This document shows positions 23,185-27,319 of a stretch of DNA of 27,319 bases, one piece after another (position 1 is the stretch's first letter; each line of letters starts with the position of its first letter). The DNA comes from a virus: the IMG/VR virus record IMGVR_UViG_3300038701_001327, positions 1 through 27,319 of that record; one strand, given 5' to 3'. The notes beneath the pieces were generated by a model. The model had not been told where the DNA came from, searched no databases, and worked only from the letters and a program-made list of their open reading frames with translations. The position numbers and the translations under genes are program-made.

Positions 23185-24102
23185 ATGAGTGTAAAACATC
23201 TGGTTTACGTGTTTGAAGATGAAGAATTGAAGGGTGCAGACCGTTTGATGATGTTGGCAATTGCAGACTATTGTGATGAACACGGTGCATGTTACCCGTC
23301 ATATAGCAGACTAGCGAAAAAATGCAACGTCAAACGCCGGTCTGCAATTGATACGTGTAACCGGTTAATTGAAAAAGGACATCTGGGTGTCAAACTTCAT
23401 GCAGGCATTGAAACCCAGAACGGTAAAACAAACCGGTTTTATATGACAAAATGGCGTGACGAACAGGGTTTGTCAAATGACTTTTTAGATAAATATAATG
23501 CGGTGAACAACACCGGTGCGGTGGACAACACCCCCAGTAGTGCGGTGGACAACACCCCCAGTAGTGCGGTGGGCAACACCCTAACCGTAGGTAACCGTAG
23601 TTTAACCGTAGATGTACCACCTGATAAATCAGGCGGTGCAGACGCAAATGAAAAACCCTCCGCATTTTTTCGTAGTAAACGGTTTAGTGATATTGCATTA
23701 TCAGTGATTTCACCGGCCGTGTTCAACATGCCTGCAGATCTGATTAAACAGTCAAAAAACTTTGTTGCGTTTAACATGGTTAATGGGTTACGTGATGCCT
23801 ATGAAACAATTAACCCAGATGTTGATGCAGAGGCGTTGACACGTGACGTTGAAGGTTTCATTAAGTTCTGGCGGTCATCTAAACAGGGTGCAGACATCCC
23901 CCGCCAGCGTGATAAATTCACCCTGCACTTCATGACGTTTTTGAATACACGTCAAACGTCACCGGTTGCAGAGGTAAAACATCCCACTGAAACAGAACTA
24001 ATCATCAGGGCACAAATTGAATTGGGTTATGACGTTTTGAACCCCAGCAACATCACTGATGACGTGCGGATGAAGATTAAAGAATTGAAGCAGACAATAT
24101 AA
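23185..24102 (+). CDS. Replication initiator protein (winged-helix, lambda O-like layout)
   Basis: The 305-aa protein begins with a winged helix-turn-helix (about 10-90: 'GADRLMMLAIADYCDEHGACYPSYSRLAKKCNVKRRS', 'LIEKGHLGV'). A low-complexity linker (about 105-142, 'VDNTPSSAVDNTPSSAVGNT') follows, then a helical C-terminal domain (about 160-305) that probably contacts the helicase. The linker DNA holds dyad repeats suited to being the origin, as in lambda gene O. It lies directly upstream of a DnaB-type helicase. DNA-binding N-terminus, iteron linker and helicase-loading C-terminus are thus all present in order. Confidence 0.75.
   Translation: MSVKHLVYVFEDEELKGADRLMMLAIADYCDEHGACYPSYSRLAKKCNVKRRSAIDTCNRLIEKGHLGVKLHAGIETQNGKTNRFYMTKWRDEQGLSNDFLDKYNAVNNTGAVDNTPSSAVDNTPSSAVGNTLTVGNRSLTVDVPPDKSGGADANEKPSAFFRSKRFSDIALSVISPAVFNMPADLIKQSKNFVAFNMVNGLRDAYETINPDVDAEALTRDVEGFIKFWRSSKQGADIPRQRDKFTLHFMTFLNTRQTSPVAEVKHPTETELIIRAQIELGYDVLNPSNITDDVRMKIKELKQTI
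23498..23611. repeat. Iteron-like repeats, candidate replication origin
   Basis: Four copies of GCGGTGrrCAACACC begin near 23500, 23518, 23542 and 23566; copies two and three are 24-bp exact tandem units (23516-23539, 23540-23563). Each contains GGTG-N5-CACC dyad symmetry. Three copies of TAACCGTAG follow at 23582, 23592 and 23603, spaced one helical turn apart. All lie within the initiator's linker. A nearby T-rich stretch (23664-23672) could help melting. Confidence 0.6.
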
Positions 24103-24114
24103 GGGCAAAACAAA

Positions 24115-25428
24115 ATGGATATGTATTCAGAACATGCAGAAAAAAACATCCTAGGTGCGGTTTTGTTGGGTGATTATTTGACGGTACGAAACATCATTGA
24201 ACCCAGTGATTTCTTTTTGTTACGTCATGAAATCATCTTCAAAACGTGTGCAACGGTTTTCAATCAATACGGTGAAGTGACGTATCCCCTAGTTTCAGAT
24301 GCATTACGTGCCAACGGTCATCATGATGAAATTGGGGGTGATGCCTATCTAACATCATTAGTTAACACTGTTGATAGTACACAATATACTGCAATTTATA
24401 GTCACGTTGTGAAGCGGTCTGCAACGCGCCGGAGGGTTGCAGAGTTTGCACAAACGATTGATAAACGTTTACAAGATACGGAACAACCTATCAATCAAAT
24501 CATTGATGACATGATAGGTGATTTAAAAACCATGCACGCCCCAGACGTTGATGATCATGTTGTTGATTTCTCTGAATCATTGTCAACAACGTTTGAACAG
24601 GTTATTGCACACCGTGATCTGTACCAGAAGAATAAACAATACACTTTAGGCATTAAAACCGGTCTAAATGATTTAGATTATCAGTTAGACGGGTTGCGGG
24701 CGGGTGATGTCACTGTTTTTGCAGGGTACACCGGGGCGGGCAAAAGTGCGGCGGTTTTAACAATAGCGTTAAATGCATCAATTCAGGGCATTGACCATGA
24801 AACACAACGGCCTGCACGTGTTATGATTTTTAGCGGTGAAATGACCCAATTTACGATGAACAACCGTCTGGTTTCAATGACAACAGGCATCCCCATCAGA
24901 ACCATTGAACGGGGGGCGTTTACTGAAGAACAATACAGACGATACATCACCGCAATTGATAAACTGCAGGCGTTACCCCTCCGCTTCAAACGTGCAACCC
25001 GTTTGTCAGTTGAACACATTGGGACAATGATTGAACAGGAAATCACCCGGCATGGTTTAGACCTTCTAATTTTAGACGGTATATTGCAGTTAGATACAAC
25101 AGACCGGCGCGGTGATCAACCAGACTGGTTACGTATCAATGCAATTATGGAAACCCTAGAAGATGTTGCGTTGAAGTACAACGTTGCAATTCTGGCAACC
25201 CATCAAATCGGCCGTTCTGGCGCGTTTGACCGCCCCAGTTTATCAGATTTGAAACGGTCATCTGCTGTTGAAGAAAAAGCGGCGCGGGTGTTGATGTTAT
25301 GGAAACCCTCAGAAGATGAACCCACAATCAGAGAACTGGTTATTGCTAAAAACAGACACGGTGAAACCGGTGTTGTCAAACTGTTTTTTCAATCTGAAAC
25401 AACTATGTTTTACAATCTTCAACAATAA
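24115..25428 (+). CDS. dnaB: DnaB-type replicative DNA helicase
   Basis: The 437-aa protein has the two-domain DnaB layout: N-terminal helical domain ('SEHAEKNILGAVLL', 'DFFLLRHEIIFKTC', 'YLTSLVNTV') and a RecA-like ATPase core with Walker A 'GYTGAGKS' (204-211), 'IFSGEMT', Walker B 'LLILDG' (D321), 'ATHQIGRSG' and 'IAKNRHGETG'. It unwinds DNA 5' to 3' as a hexamer at the fork. No separate loader gene is obvious, so the initiator or host may load it. The ribosome site is AAGGGC, 12 bases after the initiator stop. Confidence 0.93.
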   Translation: MDMYSEHAEKNILGAVLLGDYLTVRNIIEPSDFFLLRHEIIFKTCATVFNQYGEVTYPLVSDALRANGHHDEIGGDAYLTSLVNTVDSTQYTAIYSHVVKRSATRRRVAEFAQTIDKRLQDTEQPINQIIDDMIGDLKTMHAPDVDDHVVDFSESLSTTFEQVIAHRDLYQKNKQYTLGIKTGLNDLDYQLDGLRAGDVTVFAGYTGAGKSAAVLTIALNASIQGIDHETQRPARVMIFSGEMTQFTMNNRLVSMTTGIPIRTIERGAFTEEQYRRYITAIDKLQALPLRFKRATRLSVEHIGTMIEQEITRHGLDLLILDGILQLDTTDRRGDQPDWLRINAIMETLEDVALKYNVAILATHQIGRSGAFDRPSLSDLKRSSAVEEKAARVLMLWKPSEDEPTIRELVIAKNRHGETGVVKLFFQSETTMFYNLQQ

Positions 25429-25451
25429 CCCGTGCCAACTGTTTATGATAA

Positions 25452-25460
25452 TGGTAAAAT
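25452..25460 (+). promoter_or_regulatory. Extended -10 promoter-like site (TGgTAAAAT)
   Basis: It lies in the 62-base gap after the helicase and fits the TGnTAnAATA pattern of the sites at 1272 and 18498. It would restart transcription of the small genes leading to the circle junction. No -35 box is evident. Confidence 0.4.
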
Positions 25461-25490
25461 AGATGTATACAATGAAGGGATAAAACCACA

Positions 25491-25844
25491 ATGAATGATA
25501 CATTGAACAATGCAAATCGTTTACGTGTGAAGTTGCTTCACATGATTGAAACACATAAAGACCCTAGTGATATTTTGCAGGTTGCGTTGTCATGCGCTGG
25601 GTTGTATTCAGATCTTGCAATGTATGTTGATGCAAATCACGTGTTGTGCAGTGCAGTGTCAAAGCATTTAGACTGGGATGAAAAACTAATCCTTAAAAAC
25701 GCTATCAATGACACCGTCAACCGATATGAAGAAATGTTGATGTTTCAGGATGGGGGTTTGACGTTGAAGTATATGACCCAAAACCGTGACATCACCAACC
25801 AGATCATGCGGAGTGATGACGATGTTGACGCGTTACGTGATTAA
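25491..25844 (+). CDS. Unknown small helical protein
   Basis: The 117-aa protein is almost wholly predicted helical ('LRVKLLHMIETHKDPSDILQVALSCAGLYSDLAMYV', then 'KLILKNAINDTVNRYEEML'), with an acidic end 'SDDDVDALRD'. No family is recognised. The leader and start (25473-25496) are identical over 24 bases to those of the minus-strand gene at 20597, although the proteins share only 'MN' at the start. It is the first gene after the helicase, behind a possible promoter. Confidence 0.65.
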   Translation: MNDTLNNANRLRVKLLHMIETHKDPSDILQVALSCAGLYSDLAMYVDANHVLCSAVSKHLDWDEKLILKNAINDTVNRYEEMLMFQDGGLTLKYMTQNRDITNQIMRSDDDVDALRD

Positions 25845-25854
25845 TGCGGTGAAA

Positions 25855-26040
25855 ATGGAATTGTACGCAACCACGTTTGATTATGAATGTTCTGAGGGTT
25901 TTTATACCCTCAGATTTCAAGCGGGGTTGTATACCGTCAAAATCCCTGCAATGCAAATTGATACGATGTCAACAGATGCAGAGGTTATCAACCTGATTGT
26001 TGACGTATTCAGACAACAATACAACCGTTTGGGGGTCTAA
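25855..26040 (+). CDS. Unknown 61-aa protein
   Basis: The frame is open from 25786, but ATG 25855 lies just after the previous stop with GCGGTGA upstream and gives a 61-aa product beginning 'MELYATTFDYECSEGFYTLRF'. The first half is strand-like; the end is a helix ('DAEVINLIVDVFRQQYNRLGV'). It ends one base before the next gene. No function is recognised. Confidence 0.6.
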   Translation: MELYATTFDYECSEGFYTLRFQAGLYTVKIPAMQIDTMSTDAEVINLIVDVFRQQYNRLGV

Positions 26041-26041
26041 A

Positions 26042-26509
26042 ATGATTAATTTAAATCATCAGTTGCAACCTGCACAACGGCGGGCAATCATTGGCATTTG
26101 TCGAAACCCGTTTGATACAGTTGGGCAAATTTGCACGCGTTACAAACTGCACAAAGTCACGTTTCACCAAGCTATACGCTGGCAAACACGGGTTGTGAAC
26201 CCAAAACGCTACCACCTGTTTGAACAGTTTGGTTATATCAAACCCGGTGCAGTTGATGAACCGGTGTTCTTCGGTTTATCAGAAATCAAATTGATTGAAG
26301 GACTAAAACAATCCCCTACTGCATCCTATGATGAATTGGGCCGTGTTATTGGGTTGACTCCGCAATCAACAGTCAATGTGATGTCTAATTTATACCGTGC
26401 ATTTGATGTTGACACCCACCCGGGTTTGTCACGGGTTCTGTTGTTCAGTGTCTGGGGGTGGTTTGATTCAGATGGGTTGATTGCAGATGCAGAGGGGTTA
26501 TCATGGTAA
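26042..26509 (+). CDS. GYIN/WFD-family protein (single unit)
   Basis: ATG 26042 with GGGGG upstream gives 155 aa; the open frame begins earlier. Elements in order: 'LNHQLQPAQRRAIIGICRNP', 'YHLFEQFGYIKPGAVDEP', 'IEGLKQSPTASYDELGRVIGLTPQSTVNVMSNLY' (a clear helix-turn-helix pattern), 'LLFSVWGWFDSDGLIADAE'. It overlaps the two-unit member at 26503 by 7 bases. A DNA-binding regulator is the best inference. Its HTH-like segment is the clearest of the family. Confidence 0.8.
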   Translation: MINLNHQLQPAQRRAIIGICRNPFDTVGQICTRYKLHKVTFHQAIRWQTRVVNPKRYHLFEQFGYIKPGAVDEPVFFGLSEIKLIEGLKQSPTASYDELGRVIGLTPQSTVNVMSNLYRAFDVDTHPGLSRVLLFSVWGWFDSDGLIADAEGLSW

Positions 26510-27319
26510 CATCTGCAGTTGATTTGTACCCAGATCACGTTGATGATCTGCAACGTTACGCCTTATATATGCTATATAAAAACCCCACCCGCCCCAGCAA
26601 ACAAATTGAACTACTAATCAATGCAGGTTGGGGTGTTGTTGTTGGGATTTACCCAATGATTGCAGATGATTATACATCTATGGGGCGCGTTCAATTGTTT
26701 CATCAATTAGGATACATCAACCCCAGACCGGTTGACGTTATTGACCCTCTGCATGAAAAAATCATCAACATCTTCAGTGATAACCCATGCAGTAGTGCAG
26801 AGGTTGTTGCACGGTCATTGAACGTACCGTTGAAGGTTGCACGTCAATACATTGAATCAACCTATGATGCATTAGGATTTAAACCCGGCAAAAGATATTC
26901 AGAGGTTTTGACGCGGTTGCAGTTTTACCACTTCATCAACTGGTTTGATTCAGGGCGTTTACGTGATGATGCAGTTGCAAATTATGCACCTATCCCCTCC
27001 GCACGTAAATTATACGGGTTTGGGTTGACACAACGCATGATTGATGTGTTGACTAAATTTTACACATCACCCTACATGATGATTGCCGATATTGAACGCC
27101 GTAAAATTAACCGCCGTGATTTTCAACGGGCGCGTGATCACATGTTCACTGTTTATCAACAACCATTGCCCCAGACTGAATCAACCCGTGACATGTTGCA
27201 TTTGGTGGGTTATGTCAACATTCCCCCATATCTTCATGGGGTTGATGACCGCATCAATGACGTGTTGGCACTACTGCATGAAAACCCGTTTGCACCTAAC
27301 TACAAATTGGGTGATGTCC
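26503..27319 (+). CDS. GYIN/WFD-family protein, two tandem units (5' part, continues at base 2)
   Basis: The gene starts at ATG 26503 and runs off the window end; joined through the terminal overlap it continues to 316, giving 334 aa (230 codons to 27192, then 104). Unit 1 shows 'DDLQRYALYMLYKNP', 'LFHQLGYINPRPV', 'INIFSDNPCSSAEVVARSLN', 'HFINWFDSGRL'. Unit 2 begins near residue 168 with 'LTQRMIDVLTKFYTSP' and closes in 'NWFD' before the stop. Each unit resembles a whole single-unit family member, so the gene arose by duplication and fusion. The window's last two bases (CC) disagree with the repeat and are probably assembly edge errors. Confidence 0.85.
   Translation, partial: MVTSAVDLYPDHVDDLQRYALYMLYKNPTRPSKQIELLINAGWGVVVGIYPMIADDYTSMGRVQLFHQLGYINPRPVDVIDPLHEKIINIFSDNPCSSAEVVARSLNVPLKVARQYIESTYDALGFKPGKRYSEVLTRLQFYHFINWFDSGRLRDDAVANYAPIPSARKLYGFGLTQRMIDVLTKFYTSPYMMIADIERRKINRRDFQRARDHMFTVYQQPLPQTESTRDMLHLVGYVNIPPYLHGVDDRINDVLALLHENPFAPNYKLGDV
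27193..27317. repeat. Terminal redundancy, right copy
   Basis: Identical to 2-126, offset 27,191. It lies within the two-unit GYIN/WFD gene. Trimming one copy gives the circular map. Confidence 0.95.

Noticed and set aside
23498-23581. Regular 24-bp repeats as a CRISPR array
   Set aside because: The units are contiguous with no unique spacers, are few, and continue an open reading frame. Iteron-like repeats explain them better.
1-27319. tRNA genes, integrase or attachment sites
   Set aside because: No cloverleaf, no tyrosine or serine recombinase motifs, and no tRNA-like ends were seen, so there is no support for lysogeny by integration.

Overview
The window is essentially one complete small tailed-phage genome (Caudoviricetes, siphovirus-like). 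Bases 2-126 recur exactly at 27193-27317. Joining the ends through this 125-bp overlap gives a circle of about 27,191 bp and restores an uninterrupted 334-codon gene across the junction. Many genes have strong Shine-Dalgarno sites and overlap their neighbours by ATGA or TAATG, so the host is a bacterium. The host lineage cannot be named from the sequence. I see no tRNA, rRNA, integrase, CRISPR array or insertion sequence.

Layout. (1) 403-2455: orphan Dam-type adenine methylase, two small membrane proteins and a PD-(D/E)XK-type nuclease. (2) 2499-10897: packaging and head genes: small and large terminase, portal with an extra C-terminal domain, minor head protein fused to a zinc-metallopeptidase-like domain, a small Cys protein, a gp10-like neck protein, a protease-major capsid fusion, a probable accessory head protein and a connector. 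(3) 10894-18032: tail genes: completion proteins, tail tube, a cement-like protein, tail-assembly chaperone pair with a frameshift, a 750-aa tape measure with a LysM-like segment, a hub-like protein and two small fibre-like proteins whose composition differs from the rest. (4) 18032-18497: two small membrane proteins, possible lysis functions, followed by a terminator. (5) 18608-21504 on the minus strand: pentapeptide-repeat protein, a 'GYIN/WFD' protein, SSB, ribbon-helix-helix regulator and two unknowns. (6) 21663-26509 and on through the junction to 316 on the plus strand: annealing-protein candidate, nuclease, initiator with iteron-like repeats, DnaB-type helicase, small unknowns and two more GYIN/WFD genes.

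How it works together. The minus operon and the replication operon diverge from a near-symmetric promoter region at 21519-21630. There the two -35 boxes overlap, so the two directions probably exclude each other. The phage supplies its own initiator, helicase and SSB but no recognisable polymerase or primase, so it must use the host's. Replication probably starts at repeats inside the initiator gene, as in phage lambda gene O. Late genes read in one direction from the Dam region to the terminator at 18550.

The most interesting material is a family of four related domains of about 150-165 aa in three genes (GYIN...WFD), the zincin-like domain fused to the minor head protein, the lambda-O-like origin, the shared -35 divergent promoter, a compositionally foreign tail-fibre segment, and the absence of any recognisable endolysin. 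All family assignments come from reading motifs by eye; no database search was run.
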